DNA of 64,000 bases from Globodera rostochiensis (GCA_018350325.1 JAEVLN010000015.1:2315289-2379288); one strand, 5' to 3'; counted from the stretch's first letter, positions 32,805 through 45,639 are shown. Notes: generated by a model not told the origin, from the letters alone. A program made the numbers and translations.

Positions 32805-34846
32805 TTGATGCACGTTTGTGGTGGCCAGCGCATTCTGATGAGCCTGCCGCCGTCGTCTTCCTCCGCCGCACTATTTAATCGCTTCCCAATATTCAGCTTT
32901 TCGGCATTTTCTCGCCTTCGTTTTAGTAGGGGTGGTTTTCAGGAATGGCACAGTCTTCGCGAGCTTTCGACCTGCCAACGGTTGGACCAGAAAAGATTCT
33001 TTTTAATGCAACCAAATAGCTTTCAGCAAGAACCTTTACAAGGTGTTGGGTGTTGCCCCAACAGCTTCGCAAGCGGAGATTAAAAAGGCTTATTACACAT
33101 TGTCCAAAAAAGTGAGTTTAAACCAAAATTAAACTCACTTTGTTGTTAAGTATCATCCCGACGTCGCTGGTTCCAATGTTTCGTGTGCTCAAAAATATAT
33201 GGAAGTCAAAGAGGCTTATGATATTCTACGAGATGAACAGGTGGGAGGGAAAGTCCCCGCCTTAGTGCTTATCCATGGGTTGCTTTGGTCTACGTCGTGC
33301 CCTTAACCCGGTCGTGTAGCCAGATAAAATTTTCGGGGGGACGTCTCTGTCGTGACTTCGCGGGGTTAGGGGGAAGGTGTTCAGTGGGGTGGGGAATTTC
33401 CAAAGACCGGCGACTTCAAGGCAAATTTATTTTTTCTCAGCAACCGAAAGGCACGATTTTAAGCGAGCTGTGAATAAAGCGAAGGGTTTTCCACAAAGGA
33501 GAGTAAAAAACGAAAGTGAGAAGCGTTCGGGTAAACTCGGAGCGGGGGCGGGGAGTGGGGGCGGGTCAATTCAAAATCCGTTTTTAACACCTGCGGACAT
33601 GGCTCGGCCAAAGAAGAACACAAAAAGGGGGGAGGGGGCTGGGCAAAGCGGGGGTTACGAAATCCTTTTACTTTTCGGGACGCGACATCTCAAACAAACA
33701 CTTTTTTTGGGGGGGGGGGGGGATATTCGGTCTTTTATGGTTTATGTTCATCTTTTTTCTTTGTTTATCACTTCTTTTAAATGTTTTTCTGAAATTTATT
33801 CTTTTCTTTTCTGTAGAAGCGAACTGAGCACGACCGATGGTTGGCGGCGGAAGAGTTTTACCGGCAGCAAACGGCCGCCGGACGTCACGGGGCCCACCCG
33901 TTCGAAGACCGACAGCAAACGCAAAACGATTGGATTAACAAACGCGCGCCGAGAGGCGCTTTTGCGGAGGAGGAACTCCAAAGAGTAAAATGAGTCCCCA
34001 GACCGTGCGACATTGAAACTTACCCTTTACCCACCCAAGATTTTCTTATAGAAAAAACTTTTTTAGTCTTTTTCATTCTCCATTAAAACCCAAACTACCG
34101 TCTAGTTTTAGCCATAAAACCAAACTTAGGATGCCAAAAAATAATACCATTTTCAGATTTGGCGGAACTTGAGTGAGAATGCCGAGTTCAGACAATCGCA
34201 CAAAGACTTTGAGGCGGCAGTGAGGAGAAGGCGGCAAATGGCTTATGAGGAACAGTTGAGACGGAGGAGCGAATGGGCAAATAATGGCTTCAACAACAAG
34301 AAACGGTGGACGGGGGAGGGGGGGGGGGGTTAACGAACCTTTGATTTTGAATTTCTTATCGCAAACGAGAAAAGAGCAATAATACGCATTTATGTCAAAC
34401 AACCAACGCTTTAGGGATTGGACTGACGGGGACCAAACGCAGCTTGTTGGCCAAATAATATTTATGTATGTGCTGATTGGTCTCCTCGTTTCAGCTGCTA
34501 GGTAAAGCGTTCCACGAATGTTGAGGATATTTCCCGAGGGAAAATCGGTTCCGGCTATACTTTGCCGAGAACCCGTCCTGATAGTGAGGAGCGATCAAGT
34601 ATCGGAGGCAAAATTCAGTAGAATCTCGATTTTTGGAATTGCGAGACCTAACAAACAATCAAGCTTATAAAACTATTTTTTATTAGGACCAGTAAAAATA
34701 ACTATTACCATCCGATTTGTCATAAGACATTATCATATATGATTTATTTTAGGTCTTTCCATCGGAGCGTCTTTCCGCAAACAACAATTAGGGAAGAAGA
34801 CTACAGAAGAAGAATGATTGATGAAATGACCAGAAGGATGCCTTAG
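32805..34846 (+). CDS. Mitochondrial J-domain (DnaJ/Hsp40) protein with one membrane segment
   Basis: Seven exons (32805-32980, 33027-33111, 33151-33240, 33817-33984, 34157-34305, 34415-34501, 34753-34846) sum to 849 nt, 282 residues. An Arg/Ser-rich presequence (FSAFSRLRFSRGG) precedes the J-domain: NLYKVLGVAPTASQAEIKKA, KKYHPDVAG with the Hsp70-activating HPD motif, and KEAYDILRDE. After it come a charged Arg/Gln-rich region (WLAAEEFYRQQ, AAVRRRRQMAYEEQLRRR) and a single membrane segment (LVGQIIFMYVLIGLLVSAA), then a basic tail. This layout resembles DNAJC30-type mitochondrial J-proteins, but orthology is not proven. Intron 3 (33241-33816) carries G-runs and a repeat fragment. Start at 32805 or the downstream ATG at 32838. 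Confidence 0.83.
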
Positions 34847-35047
34847 TTAATACGAAATTATAAGCCTGGTGCTGCTTCGTTTGCGATAGACATAACTTTT
34901 AAAAATAAAATTTCCCTCAAAACACGTCACCTAAGGGGAAGGTGTACAAATGAACAATTTATCAGACAATGAATTGCAGACAAAGTTTGCAAAATAGTCT
35001 CGACATTACTCTGGACAAAATAAAGTCGCATCATGGGATTTTCCCTT

Positions 35048-37910
35048 TTACATTCGCTCGAGGGCGCGGATTCCGAGAATGTTGAAACACCTCTGCATGA
35101 CGTCGGCGGTCACTTCACAAAGCACCAATCGGTTGAAGTTGACTTTGGTGACAGTTTGTTCGCCTTCTGACAGAAAAATCTTACTAATTTAACACCGTCA
35201 AATTACCTTCCACCGGCAATTTGCTGACAACGTAACAATCTTTGTAAAAGTCGTGGAACATTGTGGCCAATTCGTAAACGTAGTCGCAAATCTTGTTCAG
35301 TTGCAGGCCTTCGATAACTGACAAAAGAACGTCCGAAAACTTCAGAATTTGTTTTGCCAATTTAATTTCGCGTGGGTGGTCCAAAGGGACTCCGTCTGAG
35401 GTGAGCCCTTTGATGTAAAGGTCGATCTCGTCTCGAGTAACTTGGGCATTTCGAGCAATCGAACTGTAATTAAGGGGAGATGAGAGTATAAATATGAACC
35501 GTAGGAGATTTAGGAAAAGAAACAAATGAGTCGTTTCAACTTTTTGAACACTCACCGGATACGTGCGTAAGCGTACAATAAATAAACGGCCGTGTTGCCT
35601 CGGTCGTCCAACATCTTTTTGGGGGAGGTGGGGGAAAAGTCATTAAAAATTAGGCATTCATCGGCCAGTCACCCTGTCGAATGAGAAAACGTAGTCACCG
35701 GTCCGAGACTGGGACATGTCCGCATACCGAATGCAGCCATATGCGACTGACTCGGCGACCTCTCTGAACTGCTCCGAAGTGAACTCCTGAGACAGCCCGA
35801 GTAAAATGCAGGAAACCAGCCGTTGGCTTCTTACCTCATCTCGGCCCTTCGATCGCAATTTTTCCTCTGCCCGACGTACGCCTTCGTCCAGTAAATCCAT
35901 TAGCTTGACATTATCTCCAGACCGAGTTTTAAATTTCTTCCTAAAATGGTTTCTTGAATTGACAGGAACAGACGAACTTCAAATGGCATCTATTTCTAAC
36001 TTCACTCTGCACACATACTTTTCTTTTCCCATATTTGTTAAGGGCGTGTTTAGTAGTGCTGCTCGAGAGTCCTCGGGCTTTTACCCCTCCCCCCCTTTAG
36101 GAAGATGGATTTCAATGTCACCAGTCATAAATACGTCCCTGGCGTAACGACCTGTCTTCTCCAAGCACCAATCCAAATTGGACATGTTCAACCCGCTTCT
36201 GTTCAGCTTCATACCATCTTAGCTGGAGACCAGCAGCAAAAATATTCTTCAAAATCAGATATTTACATATATTTCTCTCGCAAAAGAAAGGGTACCTCTA
36301 AATGTTCGGATTGGCCTCGGTCGACCACGTAAAGGACCCAATCGGCCCTCTCCTCAAACAGTCGTTGCTTCAAAGTAGCCAAATCGCTCGTGTCGTAAGT
36401 GAAACCGCCGTCACTTTTGACCACCGTCAGGGGAATGTTGCAGCCCTCCGGGAAGAAAAGCTTTCCTGAACATAATTAGATGGTCCAAATGCTACGACAA
36501 CAAATCGCTCACTTCCGTCGTCGTCGCAGAGGACCCCCGCCTGTTCCAATTCCTGGACAACCAATTGCATGCGCGACTGGTAAAAGGATTCGCCCCGCTC
36601 AACCAGTGAAGAACTTCCCAACCTCTCGTAAATTTCGGCAAAATCTTAAAACGCAACAATTGGCATGCATCCCACGGGGTCTCAACCCTTTCGGCTGACA
36701 TCGCAAATCATCTTCCAAGCCTTCACAATGTCCGGCTCAAAGTTCTGAAGCTGGACAACACATCGATAAGCCTCGGCCTTGAATTGCGGGTCTTCATCGA
36801 ATTTCACTTTCGATTCCTTAAAAGTTGAAGAAAAATGATCAAAAATTAATGTTAGGGTTGCCTTGTAAAACTGTTGCAAGTCTTGGATGGGCGGGGTCTC
36901 ATTCAGATAATTTGGAAAGCACTTCTTGAGATGAGCGATTAGCATTCCGAACTGAGTGCCCCAGTCGCCAATGTGATTCAGGCGAAGGACCTGTGGAAAA
37001 ATCCGAATTTGTTGTAGGCGCCTTTAAAAATGCCTCTCCCAAACTCACTGACCGAAAAGCCAACGTAATCCAAAAGTCGCGAGATTGCCTCCCCAATGAT
37101 TGTGGAGCGAAGGTGCCCGACGTGCATTTGTTTGGCAATGTTCGGTGACGAATAGTCAACGACCACGTGCTTCTTGGCAATTTTTGGGGTCACAAAGCCA
37201 TGTTTGAAAATTTCGGCAATTCTCCGTCCCAAATGTTGTCGGCTGATGAACACATTTACGTACGCATTGACGGGTTTGTACTGGAATAAACTTTGGAGGT
37301 TTCTCCATGGCCCTACCGCGCACCTTTTCCACCAACGCAATGTTCTCCAACCCCGCGACTATTTTCTTTGCCACTTCCCCCGCTGTCTCTTTCACACTGT
37401 GCTCGCTGAGAAGACGACGTGAAATTTGCATTGCCATGTCGAACTGGTAATCGCCGAATTTGGGGTTGCTTGCCTCTTTGACGAACGCGTCCAAACTCAG
37501 CATCGGATAGACCTTCACAGAAAAGTTGCAAAAAAACATAAATCTGTTCCCACCGTTTTTACGGCTTTCGAAAAAACGCTGTTCAATCGCTCAATGATCG
37601 AATCACCAAAGTCTTCAATTTTCAAATGGCCACTTGTCCCAACTTCGTTCCGATTTGTGCGAATGCTGTCGCCATTTGTCAGTTTCTTTTTGATTTGTTG
37701 TTCACTGCCCGTGGAGTCATTGCCATTAGTCTAACAAATTAAATACTTTTCAATGAATGGCCCGTTAGTTTACTACGCGCACCCCGCAACACAACACCTC
37801 ACCCTTTTCAGGATGTTCAGCTGGTACTCTAGCTTGTCCCTCTCCTGCAACTTAGCGGCCAAATCCGGACATTCTTCCATGAGTTCCTGTCCAAGGTTTC
37901 CTTTTTCCAT
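35048..37910 (-). CDS. rars-1: Arginyl-tRNA synthetase, cytosolic
   Basis: Fourteen exons: 37910-37803, 37730-37554, 37512-37324, 37280-37053, 36990-36862, 36816-36687, 36644-36513, 36465-36296, 36246-36152, 35940-35835, 35786-35673, 35614-35556, 35463-35207, 35166-35048; total 2013 nt, 670 residues (human 660). Class I synthetase charging tRNA-Arg. The HIGH-type motif is in [20 protein letters not shown]; further family blocks are [79 protein letters not shown], and the C-terminal anticodon-binding domain ending [12 protein letters not shown]. Intron 36861-36817 begins GCAACC and is 45 nt, so reading through it would keep frame but add a hydrophobic insert; a GC-AG intron is the better reading. 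Lies 216 nt downstream of RPB8 on the same strand. Confidence 0.96.
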
Positions 37911-38126
37911 ATCACCCAAAACTTGTTCGATCAGACTTATCCTTTTCTAAATTTTCATTCGGTGAAAAGATATATTTGTAGAAAACTCCTGACTTTATCG
38001 GCAGCAAAATCCATTGAACAGTACAAAATAATTGCTAAACTATTAAATCAGATTTAAGAGCTTTCTTCGTGATAAAATTAAGATTAATTACTGGAGGTTA
38101 TAAAAACAAAAATATTTAATGGTTTA

Positions 38127-38753
38127 TCAGTTCGGAACTTTCTTCAACAACAAATAAATGTTCTTATCCTGCTCAAATCCATTCAAATTGTTCGCCTCTC
38201 CCTGAATCCGCATCAGAAGACCTCCAAATGAAGCATAAGCCGTCAACCGGCTCGTCTCCGCGCTTCCCTCGTCGTTTTCGATCAAATATATTTTTCCATA
38301 CATTACATACTCAAACATTCGAACTCGAGGGATGTTTTCGATCTGAATAGACATTAATCGAAAAGATCGCTAATTCTCTGTAAATTACGCAATTCCTCAA
38401 TATGGGACCGCCTGCTAGCCCCGGGCTGGTAACTTGCCATCGGTTAATTATTTATTTGGTTTTCTCCAATTCTTGGACGACCCAAACCCGCCCCTAAACT
38501 CCAATTTCACTAAATTTACCGATTTGTCGTATTCGCCCTCTTCTGTGAGTCCGTCGTCACGAATTGAAGTGCAAAGCATCAGCCGAAATTTGTCATTGAT
38601 GCCCAAGCTGTACAGCTGTGTGTTCACATCCAGAATAAGGTCCATTTTGAATGATTCGCTGTCGCAAAAAAGTCGGCTCACACGATCAAACTTTTTCCCC
38701 TCGGGGTCGATGTTCTTTACGGTGAACAAATCTTCGAAGTATAGGCTGTTCAT
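38127..38753 (-). CDS. rpb-8: RNA polymerase subunit RPB8 (ABC14.5)
   Basis: Two exons (38753-38520 and 38342-38127) sum to 450 nt, 149 residues (human 150). Shared small subunit of RNA polymerases I, II and III. Conserved blocks: [66 protein letters not shown]. The 177-nt intron contains an unrelated short open frame that I judged not to be an exon, since direct joining restores the family alignment. Arginyl-tRNA synthetase follows after 216 nt on the same strand, a plausible operon. Confidence 0.95.
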
Positions 38754-39003
38754 GGAAACTAAAATTAAAATAAACGGGAATGCGTTGTTGATGATGTTTT
38801 ACAGCCAACATGAAGAAATAAATGCTTAACAACAATGCAGCGCTAAAATTCGTTGGATAAGCAAATCAATTAAAGATTTAAGAGAATCAGATCAAAACAT
38901 CAAACAAAAACCATTATGGTACAAAGTCGATAATCGTGTAACAACAGTTACAAATAAATAAATAGGCATTCCTTTAAATTGTTAAGCCCATAGATCAAAG
39001 TCT

Positions 39004-42000
39004 TCATTCCTTGAGATTCAGTTTCTTAAGCTTCTGGAACTCGTCGTTCACCTGCTTCAGAAGTTTCTGAAAAGATTGGTACTGAATCAAGGCCGTACGC
39101 AGGGGGGGGGGGGGAATTCCCCCCCCCCGAAATGAAATTTGAGAAAAAAAACAAGAGGGGGGACCCTATTGTTTTACACTTATACAATTTTTTGATAAAT
39201 TTTCTTAACAAATTGCCATCAAAAATCCAGCAAATTTCCCCGGCGGGGCCGCTCCTGGCGCGCGCTCAGACGGACCAATTCCCCCCTCCGAATTTTTTTT
39301 CTAGGTACGTCCCTGTACTAAATGATCGGGATAAATGCTTTAATTTATAAATAACTTAAGCCATAATTATTATTCTGAAGTCAATCACCGGCCAAATGAC
39401 AAAATCACCTCCAATTCGCCCGCTGTTGCTGAGAATCTGTTGTCTTGCTTCCCACGCTCCTTCCATTCCTCGATCCACCCCTTTATCTGATCAGAAATCT
39501 CGTCCCTTTTCAACCAGAAATGGAGTTGAACAACATTTTCCAACTCTGAAAGGATTATTTAACGCATAATACCGCCGCGTCCATCATTAATTCAACAACC
39601 AATGGGCGGTCTTTTCAGCTGCTCCAAGATGGCCCATCGAACGGTCGCCACTTGAATAACCGCATTGTACCGCTGAGAAGCCTGAGGGTATGAAATAACG
39701 GTTAAATTTAAACAACAAATTTTGAATTCAAAATTAAAATCTACTCGGTGCCTTCTAGTAGAAAAAGGTAATACCAAATCGCCTTGTTGAGTGTTGTTGT
39801 AGCGTTCATAGCCAGGCTCGTTGAAATACTAAGAAAATGTAAAGAATGCAAATACCAGATTAATAGTATTCACCGGATCGTTGACAAAAATAAGCGACTG
39901 AATGGAAATGATCACTTGCAACAACGAAGACCTCTCCGCATTCCACTGTTCTTCAGGTCGCCCTGGCCAAGTGCCTAATAATTTGTAAATTAACATTCGT
40001 CAACTAAAATCGTTTATTACCAAGAATTGAAAGGCAAACTTTGCCCTCATTATACAAATTCGGATTGAAGCGGACGGTGTTGTTCCCCGTGGTTCTGAGA
40101 TGTACTTGAGGCGCCGATTGAGGGAAATTGGGCGGAAAAAAGAAGTCGAATTCGAAGCAGCCATTCTGATAAGGCGTACCCTCCGGGCCGGTAATCAAAA
40201 CCTTTTTAAAATAAATCCATTTAACACTTATCCAACAGATAAACCTTCATCGCGTCCAAATGCTCCTCGCAAGAGCGAACAAAGGCACTGGTACTTTTTG
40301 TCAACATGAGATTCGACTGCAACGATTGAATTTCTCGCGCAATTCGCCTCGAAGTTGTATTTGCTGCACCCGAAGTTTGCTCTTTTTTGATTTTTTGGCG
40401 GTAAAAATAAGCCTCTTTTTTGAAGATTTTCTCAAATGTAATTACAGCTAAAATCAAAAGCAATTTTAAACTAAATTTGCAATGCCTCAAACTGTAACTC
40501 ACCAAACTTCAGCCCTTGCATGGCATTGCAATATTTTTCCGACTCATTGTCAGTAGAAGCAGAAGTACCCGCAGTCCCATCCAAACATTCACTCGAACTC
40601 GGATCCCTCACTCTCAATTTTTTCAAAATTTCACCGCTGATTGAACCAATCTCCGACTTGTCTAAACAAATTGTTTTAAAGTTAAAGTAACTTCTTAATA
40701 ATTCAGATTGACAACTTAGTTCATGGAAAATGGAGGTCACATTCTTGCAAATACTGCTCAATTCCTGCAGCTGTTTTTCCTCCTCACGCCCCGCCACTTC
40801 CTTTTCCCCGCTCTCATTGCGTACAGAGCCAAAGCCAAAAAAGGAGAAGAGATCAAAGTAACTGCAAAGTAAAATAATCATTAGGCAAGCAATTATTTTA
40901 CTCACCCATTTTGCACTTGGCTTGGCTGGTTTGTAATTGTGGAGCCAATTCGTTTGAGGTAATTGTCAATATTCGTTGAAAAATGTTTAAGCAATTCAAT
41001 CAGCGCATTCCTTTCGACCTTAAAGCCACCGCCTTCTTCAGTGCAGAAAATGACGTCAAACGGCAGGATTTCCTGCTTTTCCTCAGCTTTTGTCCTTCCA
41101 CCAAATGAGAGCCCTTCGTCGTCGGTGTCAATTTCTTCGAGTCCCAGATTGTCATCATAAAAATTGGCGAATAAAGAGAGAACATCCGTTTTAATTGGAA
41201 GCGATTTCGAAAGAGCGACAAGCAATTGGAAGACGGCGTGATAACTGGCGATGTTTTTGTGGACCTCCAACAAAGTGTCACTCATCAAATACGAACGGAT
41301 CACCAAACGGAGACTTGAACGCTGAAGAAGTTTCAAAAACTCTTCTTCCATTGGAATACTATTGCGATTCGCAAGAGCATCCATCGATTTTGATGGCCTT
41401 TTTTGGTCCGAATTTTTTCTTCTGTTATTCTGACCTCTTTTGGATGTATTCTAAAGATGGTTGGTAAAATATTCAATTCTTTATCGGATTATATACTTTA
41501 TTCTCAGACGATCTTTCAGAAAGTGTAGAATCCTGTTCATGAATGGGCGGCATAATAAATGCACGGAGTATCTGTTGCATTAATGGGTCGGCCTTGAAAC
41601 TTCCGATGCCCCCGTCCAAAACATACATTCAATAAACACGCAATGTTGTCGTCGTCGTATCGAATTTTCTGCGCCGTCTCCTTGTAATCCCACAACTGCC
41701 GCATGTCCCCCGACCCATACCCCGTCCCCTTGGCAAAACGAATTTTATCTCTGTAGGCGTATTCGGATTTAGAAGGTTCCGCTTGATTTTGATCACTTGG
41801 CTCTTTTGGTCGCTTCACATGATTTTCCATGGAAAAGGAAACCTTAAAAGAATGAAAACCATACAAATCAAACAATGTGGAAACAAACACTGTATTGAGG
41901 CAACGGCATTCGCCAAGATCGGGTTTTTTTGAAGTTCGAGCGTTGGTGAGTGAAATGAGAAATGCACTCCAGAACAAAGTCCTAAAAATGATTCTGCAGC

Positions 42001-43286
42001 ATTTAAATGTGTCAATAACTAACAAACCATGACGCCCAATTTGAGAGCTTGATGGCGGAATTCGGCTGCTTTTTGCGCCCCAACCCGATCGGGCGAAAAA
42101 CGACATAAAAGCTTTTCCAGAATCAGTAACGGGTAAAAGGCAAGTTGACGATAATCAAGCTTGTCAAGATCTGCCAGAATAAAATGGTTAAAAAGCATAC
42201 CCATTCACTCTAAGATCTTACCAGTCTTCACGGACTGCGAAGAAGTTCGAATCATCGTAGCAATTTGGTCCAAGTCTTCGCAAGAACTGGTAGGTAACAG
42301 CTTATTAAGCATGGGCAACAAATACTCCTCTAAAATGCGCGGAAATAAGTGAAAATGTGGTTGGTGAATGTCAAACTTTGCTGCGGATTGTAATTCACCG
42401 TCTGCTTGAGCAGTTCAACCGCCTTTTCTTTATCGGACTCAATGAGAACATTGACAAACTGTTCAAGGTTAAGAAACACTTTGAGCAGCTGAATCGAATG
42501 AGGACTTGTGATAGATTCCGAATAATCGACGTTTATCAACAAATTAACCGTTCTCTAGGATTGGGTGTTAAAGGGATTATAGACAAAAGATGGCTAACCT
42601 CGAACGGCGAATCGGACGGAACTTCCAGATTTTTGTTGTATTTTTGCATAAAAAACTCCTTGAACGCGTTTTCACGCGCTTTAAATTCCGCAAAGGCCTC
42701 CGAACGTTCATACAATTCTAAAGATTTAAGTAAATGGGCAAATCATTCGCTGTGTTGAACTTGTGTCAATTTCACGCCTTAATATGCGATCAAATAAGTC
42801 TGGACTGTTTTCGGTAAGTTGCGAGAGATGTGGCTCATCTTCAGCTCTTTTCTCCCACTCCGCTCTCTGTTCATCTAATATCACCTTTTTCCACTAAAAT
42901 TGCAAGGTGTATTAAAAAAAATGTAGATCGTCTTTTTATCAGTGAGGAATTAATTTTAGATTTTTTTGCAGGGTCGAAACTTTTGTAAGCTTAATCTTAA
43001 AAGAAAACTAGAACTAACCACCGCTCTTATAAGGTAAAAGTAGCGAAGATGAGACGGCACATTCTTTTGATATTTGTCAATTTCTTTGCTGAAAAAGCAT
43101 TAAGTTTTTTGTTTGATTCGCCCTAATTACATTAAACAATTACTTTTTAAAGTAGCTGACAAGCATGTCATCAGTGAATCTGCTTATGAACATCCCAAAT
43201 CCAGGAGTAACGTATTTCATCACAGGCTCGGCATCCAAACGGAACAATTCAATTCTTTTGTCCGGAGATGGGAGATCGAATGTCAT
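39004..43286 (-). CDS. ubc-17: BIRC6/BRUCE-like ubiquitin-conjugating enzyme
   Basis: A long multi-exon gene whose C-terminal half matches the E2 end of BIRC6. The UBC core has [39 protein letters not shown] (catalytic Cys), [17 protein letters not shown] and [14 protein letters not shown]; the last exon is [19 protein letters not shown]. Upstream are [28 protein letters not shown] and [15 protein letters not shown], in the same order as BIRC6 before its UBC domain, and helical-repeat-like exons ([39 protein letters not shown]). The N-terminal exons ([15 protein letters not shown] at 43286) are joined by consistent splice phases but I do not recognise them, so a separate upstream gene is possible. 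No BIR domain is seen. A MITE occupies the last intron. Confidence 0.78.
39088..39315. mobile_element. 228-bp hAT-like MITE in last intron of the BIRC6-like gene
   Basis: Left end CAAGGCCGTACGCAG and right end CTAGGTACGTCCCTG pair as imperfect inverted termini (11 of 15). The flanking octamers TACTGAAT (39080-39087) and TACTAAAT (39316-39323) match at seven of eight, an 8-bp target duplication. The inside has a G-run, CCCCCCCCCGAAATGAAATT and GC-rich words shared with the element at 29463. Confidence 0.75.
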
Positions 43287-43736
43287 TGCAGTAATCTCGT
43301 TCATTTTTACTGAAATTTGGTTGTTTGTTTATGAAATTTTCATATTAATAAGCATTAAATAAAAACTGATTTTTTAAAACGGTTTTAAGCTTGTTAATTA
43401 TAGGCACGGAATGCGGAAACGAAAGTAATTTGAAGCTCATAAAAAGCGGTTTTAAATATCTTGATTCGAGCAATAATTTTGAAAAATTAAAACAAAATGC
43501 CAATTCTAAATTCGCTAATTATTCAATTTTAAATCAAGCGGTAACCATTAGGAAGCAGGATTTGCCATGAAATACTTAAGCCTTTTTATCCTTTGGCAAA
43601 TACTTTTTCTTCTGGGATTTTCCCTTTTAGCATTAGCATCTTTTGTCGCTTATTCTTTGAACCCTTTTACTTGGCTCTTTTAGAGATAATTTATCTAAAT
43701 TTGTGGCACTCCGAATTAGCAGCCAATCAGATACAT
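43287..43736. promoter_or_regulatory. Divergent upstream region (BIRC6-like gene / POT1-like gene)
   Basis: 450 bp of AT-rich sequence between divergent starts. No recognised gene. An open frame runs into the POT1-like exon from about 43593 but its N-terminal part is hydrophobic and unlike the family; AATCAG just before 43731 could be the acceptor for trans-splicing. Confidence 0.5.
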
Positions 43737-45639
43737 ATGATTGAGAGGAACCGTTATTATTATACCAAACTTGGAGATCTTAAGATTAAGGATAATGTGA
43801 GTGTATGGGCTGTTGTTGCATTCATTTCTCACGCAGGAGGTAATTTAATCGCAACTTTCTAAACTACAACCAATTTTTTTCAGCTGAAATTAAAATGATG
43901 TTGCTTGATGAGTGTGAATCTCCAGTCTTTTGTGTTTTAGGCATGGACAAATGCTCAAATTTCGGAAGTATTCCCTTATCCAATAGTATGATTGTTCGAA
44001 TTCACCGCTGCAGAGTGAGTTTCATTTTGTCGTAACTGGCAATTATTTAAATAAAAATAACCTTACAAATTAGGTGCGTATTGCTAGCAATAATCAAGTT
44101 ACGATCATTGGACGAATAAGTTTTTGCAACTTTTCGATATGTAAGTCTTTTTTTAACTCAGATTGTGCTGGTTTACATGTCGTCGCTTGGTGTGTGGATG
44201 ATTTGGATTGTTCAACACGGTACAATAGTTCGAATGGGTTCACTTTCGATCCACAGTTAGACGCCCAGCGGGTGAGTTATATTGGAGAGAGGTTTTCCGT
44301 CTTCACAAAAGAAATAAATCTACCGTAGAAAAAGGGAAAAATCGATATAAAATGTTTCAGAATTGGATTGTGTTTGTATTATTTTGGTTTTTTATTTAAA
44401 TTTACGTCTCTTTTTTAGTTGGATGAATTACGCAGGTACTGGAAAGCAAGGATTGTCGATGATGGCATGGCTAGAAAATTGTTTTTTGGAATGGTCAATC
44501 ATAGCCAACTCTTTACTCGTGAACGGTTAGCAAACGATGCCGGAATTACTGAGCAGCTTCGGCAGCCTTCCGAAGTCTTTCAAAACAGCTTTGATCTATT
44601 TGCTTGCAATGCGATCAAAGGCAACGCTACTGACAATAACAATGAGCAACACTCCGCCAATTGTGATCAGAACCAAATGAATGTTTTGGAGGCAGAAGAC
44701 GCTTTCCTCGGAAAGCTCAAGGAAATTATCAGAAAAATTACATGCGAATCGACATGCATTTCTTTCTCGCGAGTTAGGCCGAATTGTTACTTTGATGTGG
44801 TTTGCCAGGTACATATTGAGAATGAACAAAATATTACAAAAATAACTTGTCCATTAGTTCAACGATTTTTGCAGTTACAGCTTCTTACTGTTGTTTTTCT
44901 TTTCAGATAGTAGCGGTCCACGTTCCATTTGAAGGTTTCGGAGGTGCGACGTACCTGAGTGTTTGTGACGGTACAAAGTCTCAAATGTAAATAGCTTTTA
45001 TTTATTTTTTACTCTTAGCACTCGAAAAACCCGGGAAAGGGTGGCTTTGCGCTGTTTTCTTTTTCGATTTAGCGTTGATATGATAGCATTTGAAGTTTAG
45101 AAATTACAATTAAATCTGTTTTGAACCCCCCAGTGATGGCAATTTCTATTGTGTCGGAGGAACGCACACAACGCAAAGCCAAATGTTTTCTGATAGCGAG
45201 CACATTAAGGACTTTGTCTACGTAATCGGATGTTGGGGTATCTTTGCGCCTTAAAACTGGAGATCAGACTGTATCTGTATTTATTTTGTACTTCGGAATG
45301 GATTCTTTGCTTTCTTTAGACGATTATGCTGAAAAGGCCAAAAAATTCGAGGTAAAGAAAGCAAATCCGGTTTAATATATTCCAAAAAACGTTCAGGCGG
45401 GTGACATCGTTAGGATTTTGAATGCCAAAGTTGGGCCTAAAGACGCGAACGGTCAGTTTCATCTCTCTCTGCACGGGCACACAGCGAACAGCGTAAAGTA
45501 CAAAAGAGGCATTGAATGTGTGAGGAAGGCGAAGAGACGACCTTCGGACCGGTGTGCAGAGGACGGCGCAACGGAGGCGGAAAGTAACGCCCATCCGAGC
45601 GGAAAGAGGACGCGACAGCGGGAGGACGGGGGAGATTGA
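43737..45639 (+). CDS. POT1-like telomere-end-binding protein
   Basis: Eight exons (43737-43839, 43884-44014, 44074-44271, 44419-44808, 44907-44986, 45134-45237, 45320-45351, 45397-45639) sum to 1281 nt, 426 residues. The first OB fold has the POT1 pattern: YTKLGDLKIKDNVSVWAVVA, CVLGMDKCSNFGSIPLSNSM, IVRIHRCRVR. A charged linker follows, then a second OB fold: VHVPFEGFGGATYLSVCDG, FVYVIGCWDDYAEKAKKFEA, GDIVRILNAKVG, and QFHLSLHGHT, the counterpart of a FHLHGGTSYGRGI block in vertebrate POT1. The C-terminus is a basic Arg/Lys tail (GIECVRKAKRRPSDR). POT1 binds single-stranded telomeric DNA and protects chromosome ends. Call rests on motif order, not on a search; nematodes often carry split POT paralogues, whereas this has both folds in one protein. 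Confidence 0.72.

Noticed and set aside
38343..38519. A middle exon of RPB8 ([14 protein letters not shown] frame)
   Set aside because: Direct joining of the two flanking exons restores the full RPB8 alignment and length; no valid acceptor/donor pair in phase for the extra piece.
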